Assembly (NCBI RefSeq): GCF_000426845.1 | Contig: NZ_AUGD01000009.1 | Coordinates: forward strand, 186,001-250,000 | Length of the DNA: 64,000 nucleotides | Source: Bradyrhizobium sp. in8p8 | GTDB taxonomy: Bacteria; Pseudomonadota; Alphaproteobacteria; Rhizobiales; Xanthobacteraceae | Reading direction: 5' to 3' | Shown: positions 1-9,221 of the stretch, piece after piece | Layout of the letters: every line of letters begins with the position of its first letter | How positions within the stretch are numbered: the stretch's first letter is position 1 | Program-made: the position numbers and the translations under genes | The notes under the pieces: model-generated | The model's database searches: none | What the model was told of the DNA's origin: nothing | The model's input: the letters and a program-made list of their open reading frames with translations, nothing else

Positions 1-1225
1 CCCCCCCGATGTTGCTCGATACGTCATGTGTGCCCTGCGCGGCCTCCTGTACGTTGCGCGCGATCTCGGCGGTGGCTACGCCCTGTTGCTCGACCGCAGC
101 CGCAATCGCCGTCGCAACCTCGTCGACGGCGGCGATTGTTTCGCCGATCTGGCGAATGATGCCGACAGACTCTGTCGTTGCCTCCTGAATCGAGAGGACC
201 TGCTGGCCGATCTCGCCGGTTGCCCTCGCCGTCTGCTCGGCCAGCGCCTTGACTTCGGACGCGACCACTGCAAAGCCACGGCCGGCCTCACCCGCGCGCG
301 CAGCCTCGATCGTCGCATTCAGTGCGAGCAGATTGGTCTGAGCCGCGATCGTGTTGATCAGCTCGACGACGTCGCCGATTCTCTGCGCTGCCCTGGCCAG
401 GCTCTCGATCGCGGCACCGGAGCGCGCTGCCTGATCGACAGCCTCGCCGGTCATCCTGGTCGACTCCGAAACCTGGCGGCCGATCTCCTTGATCGACGAC
501 GCGAGTTCCTCGGTCGAGGCCGCCACGGCCTGCACGTTGGTGGACGCCTCTTCCGAGCCGGCAGCCACCACGCTCGATTGCCGGGTCGAGCGCTCCGCGC
601 TTGCGCTGAGCACATCGGCAACGCCCTGTAGACCGGTCGCCGAGCTTCCCAGTCTTTCCAGTACGACCTTCATCCGGCCGTCGAAATCCAGAATGGCCGC
701 AGCAATCGCCTCCTGCTGCTTCTGCTTCTCCGCGAACATCGCCTCCTGATATGCGGAGATGGCAATGTCTATGTCCAACATCACCGCGGTGTTGAGGGCG
801 GTGAGCACGCTGGCCAGCCGCGTCGGCATCCATCGATATTTTCTAACGGCCAGGGCCAGCAGCCGGCAGAGCACGAAATTATACCCGCCGATATACCAGC
901 GCGGCTCCAACCCGATCTTGTTGTGCATCAGCCCGATCATGCGCACGCCACGCATGTAGTCGTGATCGAAGCGGCCGTTGAACAGCCGCGCCCAATGCGA
1001 ACTCTGCGCCGTTTTCAGCCTCCGCATGTCGTCGCCGATCAAGGCGGCAAGCTGCGGCTCGCTCAATACATGCCGGTAGAATTCGTCGAGGATAGCCGGC
1101 AGCGCGGGCTCGGCCACCGACCAGAATTCGCACAGGAGTTCGCCTGTCTCGGTGCCGACGCGCATAAAGCGCATGCGGCCGTCACGATCCTGGTTCTCGT
1201 CATTTGGGGTCTGCGCGAGTGTCAT
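1..1225 (-). CDS. Globin-coupled methyl-accepting chemotaxis protein (3' part cut by window edge)
   Basis: Heme-based aerotaxis receptor of the HemAT type, soluble (no membrane helix seen). The first 408 residues are present; the C-terminal end lies outside the window. Residues about 20-165 form a protoglobin sensor; the segment H101-N-K-I-G-L followed by P-R-W-Y-I-G-G-Y matches the proximal-histidine region of globin-coupled sensors. Residues about 170 onward are the MCP signalling helices, with the conserved tip around AAQTNLLALNATIEAARAGE. The ATG is preceded by AAGGG seven bases away. It is transcribed divergently from the Crp/Fnr-type gene. Oxygen is the likely ligand by family; the downstream output (chemotaxis or another Che pathway) cannot be told from this segment. 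Confidence 0.9.
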   Translation of the reverse strand, partial: MTLAQTPNDENQDRDGRMRFMRVGTETGELLCEFWSVAEPALPAILDEFYRHVLSEPQLAALIGDDMRRLKTAQSSHWARLFNGRFDHDYMRGVRMIGLMHNKIGLEPRWYIGGYNFVLCRLLALAVRKYRWMPTRLASVLTALNTAVMLDIDIAISAYQEAMFAEKQKQQEAIAAAILDFDGRMKVVLERLGSSATGLQGVADVLSASAERSTRQSSVVAAGSEEASTNVQAVAASTEELASSIKEIGRQVSESTRMTGEAVDQAARSGAAIESLARAAQRIGDVVELINTIAAQTNLLALNATIEAARAGEAGRGFAVVASEVKALAEQTARATGEIGQQVLSIQEATTESVGIIRQIGETIAAVDEVATAIAAAVEQQGVATAEIARNVQEAAQGTHDVSSNIGG

Positions 1226-1590
1226 GATAGCGCCCTTTGCAATTCATCGGAGGCGAAACGCTGAAAGCGAACAATCACGCGGCAACTACAATGAACTCTA
1301 TTATTATCTCATTCAGTTAAGCTCGGCTGAGCGCAAAGCAACGCAGGTGAACCGAAATTGATACAGGTTAATAATGCGCGTTAACAAGAATGCCGCTTCG
1401 CGGTCCGACGTCTGATCGTTGCAGGGCAAATCCGATGCGACGCACTTCATGCCGCTTCCAGATTTCTGCCATCCGAAATTTGCAACAAAAAGAGCTGTTG
1501 ACTATACAAAAATGTTACGGATCATAGTGGCACCATGACCTCCGGAGAATCCGCAAAGATGCGGCAGCACAGCGGCGACTTCAGCAGAAT
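1226..1590. other. Divergent intergenic region between chemoreceptor and Crp/Fnr regulator
   Basis: 365 bases, clearly more AT-rich than the flanking genes, with no convincing ORF. It must hold both promoters. On the plus strand TTGACT at 1498-1503 is a possible -35 for the regulator, with a weak CATAGT 19 bases on. No good FNR dyad was seen. Confidence 0.5.
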
Positions 1591-2304
1591 ATGAAGGACC
1601 TTTCGCCTTGTGCAACCTGCCCGAAGAGCGGCTCCTTCGGATTCTGTGCTGCGATTTCCGAAAGTGCGGCACCGTCTGAATCGATCGGCGCATCCGATTG
1701 GCAGCACCATCTCGTGGTCCCGGCCGGAAGACAGTTGCTGACGGCAAACCAGGCCTCTCCCGACATCTATGTTTTTTGCGCCGGGTGGGGATTTCGTTTT
1801 CTCCAGATGCCGAACGGACGGCGGCAAATACTCGGCTTCCTGCTGCCGGGAGATGTCCTCGCCGGCTCGCTCCTTCACGAGCGCCTGCACTTTTCGGTCA
1901 AGGCTCTGACAGCGATCCAGGTCAGCACAATGAAGCGGACGGAGGTCCATGCACGCATTGCGACGAACGTGCGCATCCTCTGGGCCGCTGCTGAATGTTG
2001 CGCAAACGAGGCCAAGGCGGCCGACGATACCATTGCCGCGCTGGGCCAGTTCTCCGCAGAGGAACGCATCGCTCATCTGTTCCTGCAGTTGATGAAGCGG
2101 ATTGCGAGCCGCAACGTGATCCGCGACGAGCGCTATCGCATACCGCTCCGCCAGCAGCATGTCGCCGATGCCGTGGGACTAACGCCGGTCCATGTCAGCC
2201 GCGTGCTCAGCGCCTTCAGGGAACGCCGCGTCGCAGATTTGTCGAATGGCGTGCTCGAAGTATTCAATCTGCGCGAGCTTCAGCGACTGGGGGCGCTGAA
2301 CTGA
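1591..2304 (+). CDS. Crp/Fnr family transcriptional regulator with N-terminal cysteines
   Basis: 237 residues, normal for the family. Residues about 30-145 fold as the cyclic-nucleotide-like beta-roll, followed by a dimer helix and a winged helix-turn-helix at about 178-218 (LRQQHVADAVGLTPVHVSRVL, then the wing around ADLSNGVLEV). The N-terminus carries C7-x2-C10-x8-C19, reminiscent of the FNR iron-sulfur cluster but with wider spacing than the usual C-x2-C-x5-C; another Cys lies near residue 63. It may therefore sense oxygen or redox, though this is inference. It is flanked by an oxygen-type chemoreceptor and a c-di-GMP enzyme. No strong ribosome binding site precedes the ATG. Confidence 0.87.
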   Translation: MKDLSPCATCPKSGSFGFCAAISESAAPSESIGASDWQHHLVVPAGRQLLTANQASPDIYVFCAGWGFRFLQMPNGRRQILGFLLPGDVLAGSLLHERLHFSVKALTAIQVSTMKRTEVHARIATNVRILWAAAECCANEAKAADDTIAALGQFSAEERIAHLFLQLMKRIASRNVIRDERYRIPLRQQHVADAVGLTPVHVSRVLSAFRERRVADLSNGVLEVFNLRELQRLGALN

Positions 2305-2313
2305 GCCTGAGCC

Positions 2314-4536
2314 TCAATTTGCGCCAGCCGTCGCCGTTTGCAGAACACAGCCCGGACCGTCCGGGAACACGGTCGCGCACTTGAGCTGGCGATAGGGTAC
2401 CGGCCGACCGAACAAATATCCCTGCGCGAAATCAATTCCCATGGAACGAACGTGATCGAGCTGCGGCTCGGTTTCTATTCCCTCGGCGGTAACGCTGATG
2501 CCCAGCCCCTTCGCCAGCACGACGGCCGACGCGATCACCGCGGCACAGTCCCGTCTGGGCAGGCCCTGTATGAAGGACTTGTCTATCTTGATCTTGTCGA
2601 ACGGAAAATTCGTCAGATAGCTCGCCGACGAAAACCCTGTGCCGAAATCATCGAGCACGAGCGTTGCACCGATGGACTTCAGGCGTCGGAACGTCTGCAG
2701 TTGCTCGGACTGCTGCTCAAGCAGGACGGTTTCCGTGACCTCGATCTGCAGCCGTCGCGGGTTCAATCCCGAACGAAGCAGTGCCTGCAGCACGACATCG
2801 AACAGATTGCCGCGCTTGAACTGGGTAGCGGATACGTTGACCGCGAGCTGAACATGGGGCGGCCAGGACGCGGCATCCAGGCACGCCCGTTGAATGATCC
2901 ATTCGCTGAGCGGCTGAATGAGACCGGTGCGTTCGGCGAGCGCAATGAACCGATCGGGTGCAACGAGGCCATCAACGGGATGGCGCCACCGCACCAGCGC
3001 TTCGGCCGTATGGACCGTGCGGCTTTCGACGTCCAGAATGGGCTGGTAGTGCAGCTCGAACTCCTGCGCGGAGATCGCGCGACGCAGCTCCGCCTCCAGG
3101 ACTTTTTCTCCCTTGATCGCCTCGAGCATCGCCGGCTGATAGAGACGATGGCCGCGACGACCCGCGGCCTTGACGTCATAAAGCGCGAGATCCGCCTTCT
3201 TCAGGAGATCGGCGCTATTCGAGCCATGCTCCGGACAGAGCACGATCCCGACGCTTGCACTGATGTCGATCTGATGGCCCTCGATGTCGAACGGCGCCGC
3301 CATGGCGTCAACGATGCGGCGACCGAGATCCACTGCGGCCCCAGCTGCGCCGTCGCCCACACGCCGGATCATGGCGAACTCGTCACCGCCCAATCGCGCG
3401 ACGAGATCCCGGTCGGTGGCAAGCGACCGCAGGCGCGAGGCGACCGCCTCGAGCAGACGGTCACCGACGTCGTGCCCGAACGTATCGTTGATACGTTTGA
3501 ACCCATCGAGATCGATCAGATGAACGCTCAAGCGGTCCGGCTGGACGTCAGGCTCCGAGCCAATTCCTGCCTGATCGAACAGCGCACACCGGTTCAACAG
3601 GCCGGTGAGGGAATCGTGCGCGGCCGCAAACGAGAGCTTGGCTTCGGCTTCTTTCCGCGCCGTGATATCGACCCGAATGGCCATATAGGCGACTGGCTTG
3701 CCGTCGGGACCGAGTTGCGGCGTGATCACGGTATCCACCCAGTACAGCTTGCCGGATTTGGCCCGATTGCAAAGCTCGCCGCGCCAGACATGGCCACCCG
3801 CCAGAGAGCGATACATGTCGCGAAAGAGCTGCTTGGAATGGACGCCCGATTTGAGAATCCGATGATTTTGCCCAATCAGCTCCTCGCGCGAATAGCCGCT
3901 GATCGTGCAGAAATTGTCGTTAACGTAGTTGATGATGCCCTTCACGTCCGTGATCGCGACGATCACAGCCTGATCGATGGCATACTGCTTCTCGATCAGT
4001 TCCTGCATCGTTTCATTGGCCCGCATCTCGGCAAGCCGCTCGCTGGTGACATCCCGATGCACCTCGATCAGGCCGCCGCCGGTCATCGGATGCCGTGAGA
4101 CCGAGATGAACCGGCCGTCGCGGAGCTCGTGAACCGACGTCGCCATCCCGTCGAACCCATCGAAAGCATCGATGACGCGCTCCGAAATGCCGCGCTTGGC
4201 CTTCCTTGCTTCGATGATCTGGCGCAGTCGCGTTCCAGGTTTGATGTCAGCGCGCGTCAAGCCATACATGCTCGCGTATCGCTGGTTACTGGCGATGACC
4301 CGCAGGTCCGGCGCGAACACACAAAGGCCGGCGGGCACGCTCTCGATGGCGCGATTCAGGACCGTTGTCGACGTGGGCCGGTCCGCCGATGCCACGAGCC
4401 AGACCAGGCCAGCGCACAGCAGCGCGACATAGGCGGCCAGGCCCCCCGTACCGATCTGCAGGACGATCGCCGCAGCAAGCAGCAACACGAGGCCCGCCAA
4501 CCCGCCGATTCTCTCCGAACGACCTAATGACTGCAT
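2314..4536 (-). CDS. Membrane-anchored PAS-PAS-GGDEF-EAL cyclic-di-GMP enzyme
   Basis: 740 residues. Two N-terminal membrane helices (about 10-50) precede two PAS domains (about 65-170 and 185-300), a GGDEF domain (about 305-465) and an EAL domain (about 480-735). The cyclase motif RLGGDEF is intact, and the phosphodiesterase signature AEALVRWRHP and the DDFGTGFSS loop are present, so both activities are possible. No RxxD inhibitory site is evident five residues before GGDEF. The ATG at 4536 has GGAGGGAGC just upstream; a GTG ten codons earlier is possible but less well placed. It ends 10 bases from the convergent Crp/Fnr gene. An FNR-like dyad lies about 135 bases upstream. Confidence 0.92.
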   Translation of the reverse strand: MQSLGRSERIGGLAGLVLLLAAAIVLQIGTGGLAAYVALLCAGLVWLVASADRPTSTTVLNRAIESVPAGLCVFAPDLRVIASNQRYASMYGLTRADIKPGTRLRQIIEARKAKRGISERVIDAFDGFDGMATSVHELRDGRFISVSRHPMTGGGLIEVHRDVTSERLAEMRANETMQELIEKQYAIDQAVIVAITDVKGIINYVNDNFCTISGYSREELIGQNHRILKSGVHSKQLFRDMYRSLAGGHVWRGELCNRAKSGKLYWVDTVITPQLGPDGKPVAYMAIRVDITARKEAEAKLSFAAAHDSLTGLLNRCALFDQAGIGSEPDVQPDRLSVHLIDLDGFKRINDTFGHDVGDRLLEAVASRLRSLATDRDLVARLGGDEFAMIRRVGDGAAGAAVDLGRRIVDAMAAPFDIEGHQIDISASVGIVLCPEHGSNSADLLKKADLALYDVKAAGRRGHRLYQPAMLEAIKGEKVLEAELRRAISAQEFELHYQPILDVESRTVHTAEALVRWRHPVDGLVAPDRFIALAERTGLIQPLSEWIIQRACLDAASWPPHVQLAVNVSATQFKRGNLFDVVLQALLRSGLNPRRLQIEVTETVLLEQQSEQLQTFRRLKSIGATLVLDDFGTGFSSASYLTNFPFDKIKIDKSFIQGLPRRDCAAVIASAVVLAKGLGISVTAEGIETEPQLDHVRSMGIDFAQGYLFGRPVPYRQLKCATVFPDGPGCVLQTATAGAN

Positions 4537-4868
4537 CAGAGCTCCCTCCGCCTCTGATGCGAACACTCACGCATCTAAGATGAACTTAAAATCGATCCGC
4601 TGCTCCCGAGTTGCGGCCGCAAGCTTTGGTTGCGGTAAATGTCTGAATCGGCCGCTTGATCGGTGTTCTTAACCTGGATCAAGATCCGCTCCGGCCCAGA
4701 TCTCATCGCCACGATCGCCAGAACCAGAAGAAAGAGCCTGCCCCGGGCCAGCGCAGGATGCGTGAACCGGGTCCAAGTCGTCGCTGCAGTCACCGGCGGC
4801 AGGATCTCTTCCCCAGGTCACGACGCGACGACATCGCTGCATCGTGCATGGCTGGAGATCGTACTCAC
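4537..4868. other. Intergenic region between c-di-GMP gene and acyl-CoA ligase
   Basis: 332 bases between two minus-strand genes. It contains the FNR-like dyad listed separately. A 72-codon minus-strand frame (4575-4793) exists here, but it has no ribosome binding site and its composition looks random, so I did not call it. No clear terminator was seen for the ligase. Confidence 0.4.
4669..4682 (-). promoter_or_regulatory. Possible FNR/FixK-type box
   Basis: On the minus strand the site reads TTGATCCAGGTTAA, matching TTGAT-N4-ATCAA at 8 of 10 informative positions. It lies 133 bases before the start of the PAS-GGDEF-EAL gene, compatible with class II activation if transcription begins near 4630. 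A longer dyad CTTGATC ... GATCAAG overlaps it. No footprint or alignment supports it. Confidence 0.35.
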
Positions 4869-6773
4869 CTATGCCTGCACTACCTCGTGCCGCATCACGA
4901 ACGGCGCGAGCAGTGCGTGTACTTCGCGCGCAACTGCCTCCTGCTGGTCGGGCGGCAGGCCCGTTAGCGTCACCGTCGCGATTGATCCGTGGCTGCCGTG
5001 GGCGCCGACCTTGACCTTGCAGTCGATGCCGCGCTCGACCAGCGGCGCGAGCACCTTGGTGAACACGCGCTCCGCCGCGTCCCAGCGCAGCTGCGGCTTG
5101 AACACCTTGCCGACACCGGTCACCGGCATCGGATCGATCGGAATGACCTGCACCGGAACCGCAGCACGCTCCGGCGTGCGCTCGCGCACCCACGATTCCA
5201 GCTCGCCCGGTTCGACCTTGGCGCCCGGCTTCAATTGTACATAGCCCACCGGCAACTCGCCGGCATAGGCATCGGGCTGGCCGACCACCGCGGCGAAGCC
5301 GACGGCAGGATGGCGGAACATGATCTCCTCGATCGGCGCCGGATCGATGTTGTGCCCGCCGCGGATCACCAGATCCTTGGCGCGACCGGTGATCCAGAGG
5401 TAGCCGTCGGCATCCAAGCGGCCGAGATCGCCGGAGTTGACCCACACGCCGTCGACGAACGCGCCCTTGTTGTGCTCGTCGTTGAGATAGCCGCTGAACA
5501 CACCGGGGCCGGCCATGATCACGACGCCGATCTCGTCCGGTTTGCAGTCGCGGATCAGGCGTCCCTCGGCATCGAGCTGCACGATGCGCACGCGCGCGTA
5601 AGGCATGGGAAGGCCGACCGAGCCGAGCCGGATCGGCCGCGACGGATAGGCCAGCGTGTGCACGCTCGATGTCTCGGTCATGCCGTAGACCTCGATCACG
5701 GGTAGCTTCAGTTTCTCCTGGATCGCCGAACCGACCGCGACCGGAATCGCCGAGCCACCACCTGCCGCATACTTCAGGCTGGAGATATCAGCGTCACCAG
5801 GCGGCACTGCGAGGGTCGCGGCGAGCACCGTCGGCACGCTAGACAGCGCTTCGGGCCTGTAGCGCGCGACGAGCTGCCAGATGTTCTTCACCGCATTCGG
5901 ATTGCGCCAGCCGCTCGGCGACAGCACGACGAGCGAGCCGCCGCTCGACAGCGTCAGCAGCACCTGCGTCAGCGAGCCCCCGACATGGAACAGCGGCATG
6001 CCGAACAGCAGGTTTGCGCCCGGCCTCGCCTTCAGCAGCAGATTGAGCGCCCAGGCCTGATAGACTTGGTTGGCATGCGTGTGCCGCACCAGCTTTGGCG
6101 TGCCGGTGGTGCCGCCGGTATGAAAATAAGCGGCGATGTCGCTGCCGCGAATCTGGCGCCCGCTGACGAGGCGGTCCGCCGGCTGCTGCTTGATCAGGTC
6201 GCCAAAGGCAAAGATACCCTTCGCCGGATCTCCGCCGCCGAACACCTGCACGATGGCCTTGAGATGCTTCAGTTGAGGGCGGATCTGCTCGACCTTCTGC
6301 CAGATGTCGGTGCCGGGCATCGGCCCGAGCGCGACCAGGATCTTGGTATTGGCGGCCTCCAGGATCTCCGCGATCTGGTGCGGCTCGAGCAGCGGATTCA
6401 CGGGGTTGGCAATGCCGGCGGCCTCCGCGCCGAACAGAGTGACGAAGGCATCCGGCACCAGCGGCAGCATGAAGCTGATGACGTCGTCTTTCTCGGCGCC
6501 GAGCGCGTGGAACATGTTGGCGGCTTGCGTGACGCGCGCGATGAAATCGCCATACGTCACGACCAACGGCGTGTCTGCGGGATCGGCATTTTGCAGGAAC
6601 TGGATCGCCGCGCCGTCCGGGTTGCGCGCAGCACCGAGCCTGATCGCATCGTAGGTGCTCTCGGCCGCGACGCGGTCGGCATAGGGGACCTGCTCGAACG
6701 CCCGGACCTCCGCGTCCGTCGAAAGGTCCGGATAGTCGTTGCCGATGAGCCGATCGAGCGCGTGGATACCCAT
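4869..6773 (-). CDS. Acyl-CoA synthetase (AMP-forming ligase)
   Basis: 634 residues, ANL superfamily. It activates a carboxylic or fatty acid with ATP to an acyl-adenylate and then the CoA thioester. The P-loop HTGGTTGTPK, the A4/A5 region EVYGMTETSS and the hinge SGDLGRLDADGYLWITGRAKDLVIRGG are all present; a C-terminal lid of about 110 residues follows. The start at 6773 is set by GGGAGGA eight bases upstream; the frame runs open further upstream but has no comparable site. Substrate chain length cannot be judged. It is divergent from the SecD-like gene. Confidence 0.9.
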   Translation of the reverse strand: MGIHALDRLIGNDYPDLSTDAEVRAFEQVPYADRVAAESTYDAIRLGAARNPDGAAIQFLQNADPADTPLVVTYGDFIARVTQAANMFHALGAEKDDVISFMLPLVPDAFVTLFGAEAAGIANPVNPLLEPHQIAEILEAANTKILVALGPMPGTDIWQKVEQIRPQLKHLKAIVQVFGGGDPAKGIFAFGDLIKQQPADRLVSGRQIRGSDIAAYFHTGGTTGTPKLVRHTHANQVYQAWALNLLLKARPGANLLFGMPLFHVGGSLTQVLLTLSSGGSLVVLSPSGWRNPNAVKNIWQLVARYRPEALSSVPTVLAATLAVPPGDADISSLKYAAGGGSAIPVAVGSAIQEKLKLPVIEVYGMTETSSVHTLAYPSRPIRLGSVGLPMPYARVRIVQLDAEGRLIRDCKPDEIGVVIMAGPGVFSGYLNDEHNKGAFVDGVWVNSGDLGRLDADGYLWITGRAKDLVIRGGHNIDPAPIEEIMFRHPAVGFAAVVGQPDAYAGELPVGYVQLKPGAKVEPGELESWVRERTPERAAVPVQVIPIDPMPVTGVGKVFKPQLRWDAAERVFTKVLAPLVERGIDCKVKVGAHGSHGSIATVTLTGLPPDQQEAVAREVHALLAPFVMRHEVVQA

Positions 6774-6997
6774 GAAATTCCGTCCTCCCTCAGATGCATG
6801 CCCCCGCCCCTGTCTTTTGACATTTTGGTTCGGCGAGGCTCGACCGATGGTGGCCGAGAGCAGGCAGAATGATGGATGATTGAGCATTCGTCCATTGCCA
6901 ACCGACTGTGGCGCTTGAACCTCCGCGGCTGATCCGTGGACCAAGAACTGGCACTGAATTCGCCCGCCAGCGTCCTGCCGCAAGACTTGAGGTCATC

Positions 6998-8080
6998 ATG
7001 ACGACGCCCCCGCGGAATCGCATCACACGGCTGATCGCCGCGTTCGCGGCGGTATTCGCAATCGCACTGCCCTCTGCCACTCTCGGCGCGGACGCCCAGT
7101 TCGACAAGATGCGTGCCAAGATCGCGGCCTTCGTCGCCGAGAAGATGGAGAAGCTGGGCGGGTCCCGCATCATCTACAAGGTGGACACCGACGGCTTGCG
7201 GGAGGCGATCGTTACGGATCTGCGCGACGACGTCTACAGGACCCTCCGCGAGGGCCGGATCGCCTTCTCGGGCCTTGCGATCCGCAACGGCGGCGTCGAG
7301 GTGAAGATCGCAGATCCCAGAGGTCGCGAACAGCTCACGCGCAAGCTCGCCTCGGCGGCGGAGGGACTGCCCGCCTATGCGCTCACCGTCACCGATGGCG
7401 GAGACGGCCTGGTCAGGCTCGCACCGACCCCTGCCGCATCCGCCGCGCGGCTGCGCGAGTTCGTCGAGGATTCCGTCGCCATGATCGAGCAGCGCCTCAA
7501 GGACGCCGGCGTCAAGCTGGCCAATGTCGAGCCCGACGGAACGGACCGCATCCGCATCTTCTTGCCGGGGGTGATGGAGCCCGATCGCGTCACCGCGATC
7601 TTCGCCAAGAAGGTCAAGGTCGGCTTCCGTCTGATCGCCCTCTCGATGTCTGCCGAGCAGGCACAGTCGGGAACGCCGCCGGCGGGCACGGAAGTCCTGC
7701 TCGGCTTCAAGGACAAGTTTCCCTATCTCGTCGCCAAGGACAGCACGCTCGAAGGCGAGGACATCAGCTATGCCGGCCCGGGATTCACCAGCGACACGAA
7801 GGAGCCGATCGCCTCGTTCCGCTTCAACGGCCGCGGCATGCGGCGCTTCGCCCACATGACTGCAGAGAACGTCGGCAAACCCTTCGCCATCGTGCTCGAC
7901 GACAAGGTGATCTCCGCTCCCGTGATCCGCGAGCCCATCACCGGCGGCTCCGGCCAGATCGCCGGCAACTTCACCCTCGACGAGGCCAACAGCATCGCCA
8001 TGCTGCTGCGCGCCGGCTCGCTGCCAGGACGCCTTGGCCTTGTCGAGCAGCAGGTCGTGCAACCCGCCGCCAAGCCGTAG
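6998..8080 (+). CDS. Stand-alone SecD-like periplasmic protein
   Basis: 360 residues. Residues 1-31 form a signal peptide (arginine-rich start, hydrophobic stretch, cleavage near ATLGADA). The rest resembles the periplasmic P1 region of SecD: a repeat-like base domain (about 65-200) and a head/base part, ending with AENVGKPFAIVLDDKVISAPVI, TGGSGQIAGNF and LLRAGSLPGRL, which are typical SecD signatures. The six-helix SecD membrane part that should follow is missing and the gene stops shortly after the SLPGRL motif. It is therefore not a functional SecD subunit on its own. No secF or yajC is adjacent. The ATG at 6998 directly precedes the signal peptide. Confidence 0.85.
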   Translation: MTTPPRNRITRLIAAFAAVFAIALPSATLGADAQFDKMRAKIAAFVAEKMEKLGGSRIIYKVDTDGLREAIVTDLRDDVYRTLREGRIAFSGLAIRNGGVEVKIADPRGREQLTRKLASAAEGLPAYALTVTDGGDGLVRLAPTPAASAARLREFVEDSVAMIEQRLKDAGVKLANVEPDGTDRIRIFLPGVMEPDRVTAIFAKKVKVGFRLIALSMSAEQAQSGTPPAGTEVLLGFKDKFPYLVAKDSTLEGEDISYAGPGFTSDTKEPIASFRFNGRGMRRFAHMTAENVGKPFAIVLDDKVISAPVIREPITGGSGQIAGNFTLDEANSIAMLLRAGSLPGRLGLVEQQVVQPAAKP

Positions 8081-8313
8081 GTGAACGGGACCCGTCGCCC
8101 GCCGCTTCGATCGTCCGGTCCGTCCGAGACGCCCCTGGGGCTGCCCCGAATCGCGGCCAGACGCGCAAACCACGGCAATTGCCGAAACGCCCGGACAGGC
8201 TAGAATTTGCCTCTTGCGGCATCATGGCCGGAAGCGTCATTCAAGCGGTCGTCATTTGATTTCGGCTATACGGATGCCGACCAGGACTGAAGGCCTTACG
8301 CGGGGACCAGATC

Positions 8314-9120
8314 ATGCCGTCCGGCAGCGCAGACGTTTCATCGATCCTCGATCGCATCCTCGATGCGGCAACCGACAATCTCAGGATTGCCAAGATCCTG
8401 GTCCAGATGGGCCTCGACCCCAACGACGTCACTTACGACGCGATCTTCAATCGCCTGCTGGAGATCTTTGTCCAGAACATCACACTGGCCAATCTGTTCG
8501 CCGCGGTCGGCGCCGGCTTCTTCGTCGCCACCCTCTTGATGCGGACCATGGTGCCGCTGCGCGTCGCCAACATGATCGGCTGCGCGTTCTTCACCGTGTT
8601 CGGCGCGCTCTCCGCCAACGTCGCCACGTTCCTGCTGTATCTGCTGTTGCTTCCGATCAACGCCTTGCGCCTGCGGCAGATGCTGAAGCTGGTCAAGAAG
8701 GCGCGCCATGCGACCGAGGGCGACATGTCGATCGAGTGGCTCAAGCCGTTCATGACCGAGCGCAAATATCGCCGCGGCGACATCCTCTTCAAGCTGCGCG
8801 ATCCGGCGAAGGAGATGTTCCTCACCGTCACCGGCAAGTTCCTGGTCAAGGAGATCAACGTCGAGATCCTGCCGGGATCGCTGATGGGCGAGCTCGGCTT
8901 CCTCACGCCGGACAACCGGCGCACCGGAACGGTCGAATGCATCGAGGACGGCCAGGTGCTGACGATCACCTACGACCGGCTGCTCGAGATCTATTTCCAG
9001 GATCCGCAGTTCGGGTACTACTTCCTGGTGCTGACCAGCCAGCGCCTCCTGCAAAACATCGATCGCCTGCAGAAGCAGCTGGCGGCGGAGCGGGCGGCGA
9101 GCACGAACAGGATCGCGTAA
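8314..9120 (+). CDS. Three-helix membrane protein with cyclic-nucleotide-binding domain (Popeye-like layout)
   Basis: 268 residues. A hydrophilic N-terminus of about 50 residues is followed by roughly three membrane helices (about 55-75, 82-97, 98-115) and then a cyclic-nucleotide-binding-like domain (about 140-250) with the phosphate-cassette-like PGSLMGELGFL and RRTGTVECIEDGQVLTI. No helix-turn-helix follows, so it is not a Crp regulator. The layout of short N-terminus, three helices and cNMP fold is that of Popeye-domain proteins, but the family assignment is inference. It could bind cAMP or be a degenerate sensor. The gene stands alone between SecD-like and murI. Confidence 0.8.
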   Translation: MPSGSADVSSILDRILDAATDNLRIAKILVQMGLDPNDVTYDAIFNRLLEIFVQNITLANLFAAVGAGFFVATLLMRTMVPLRVANMIGCAFFTVFGALSANVATFLLYLLLLPINALRLRQMLKLVKKARHATEGDMSIEWLKPFMTERKYRRGDILFKLRDPAKEMFLTVTGKFLVKEINVEILPGSLMGELGFLTPDNRRTGTVECIEDGQVLTITYDRLLEIYFQDPQFGYYFLVLTSQRLLQNIDRLQKQLAAERAASTNRIA

Positions 9121-9221
9121 CGGTTGCACGGCCACGTGGCGCCCGCCGTCCGGATCCTTGCAGGGCGCCGCAAAACCGCCCCAAAAACCGAATGGTAACC
9201 ATGCCGGGCTAGGGTAACGAC

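Noticed and set aside
2338..4098. A 586-codon frame opposite the PAS-GGDEF-EAL gene
   Set aside because: Antisense shadow with no signal or domain and no ribosome binding site.
4575..4793. A 72-codon minus-strand frame with one hydrophobic stretch
   Set aside because: No ribosome binding site, it covers the FNR-like dyad and the likely promoter region, and the composition is not gene-like.
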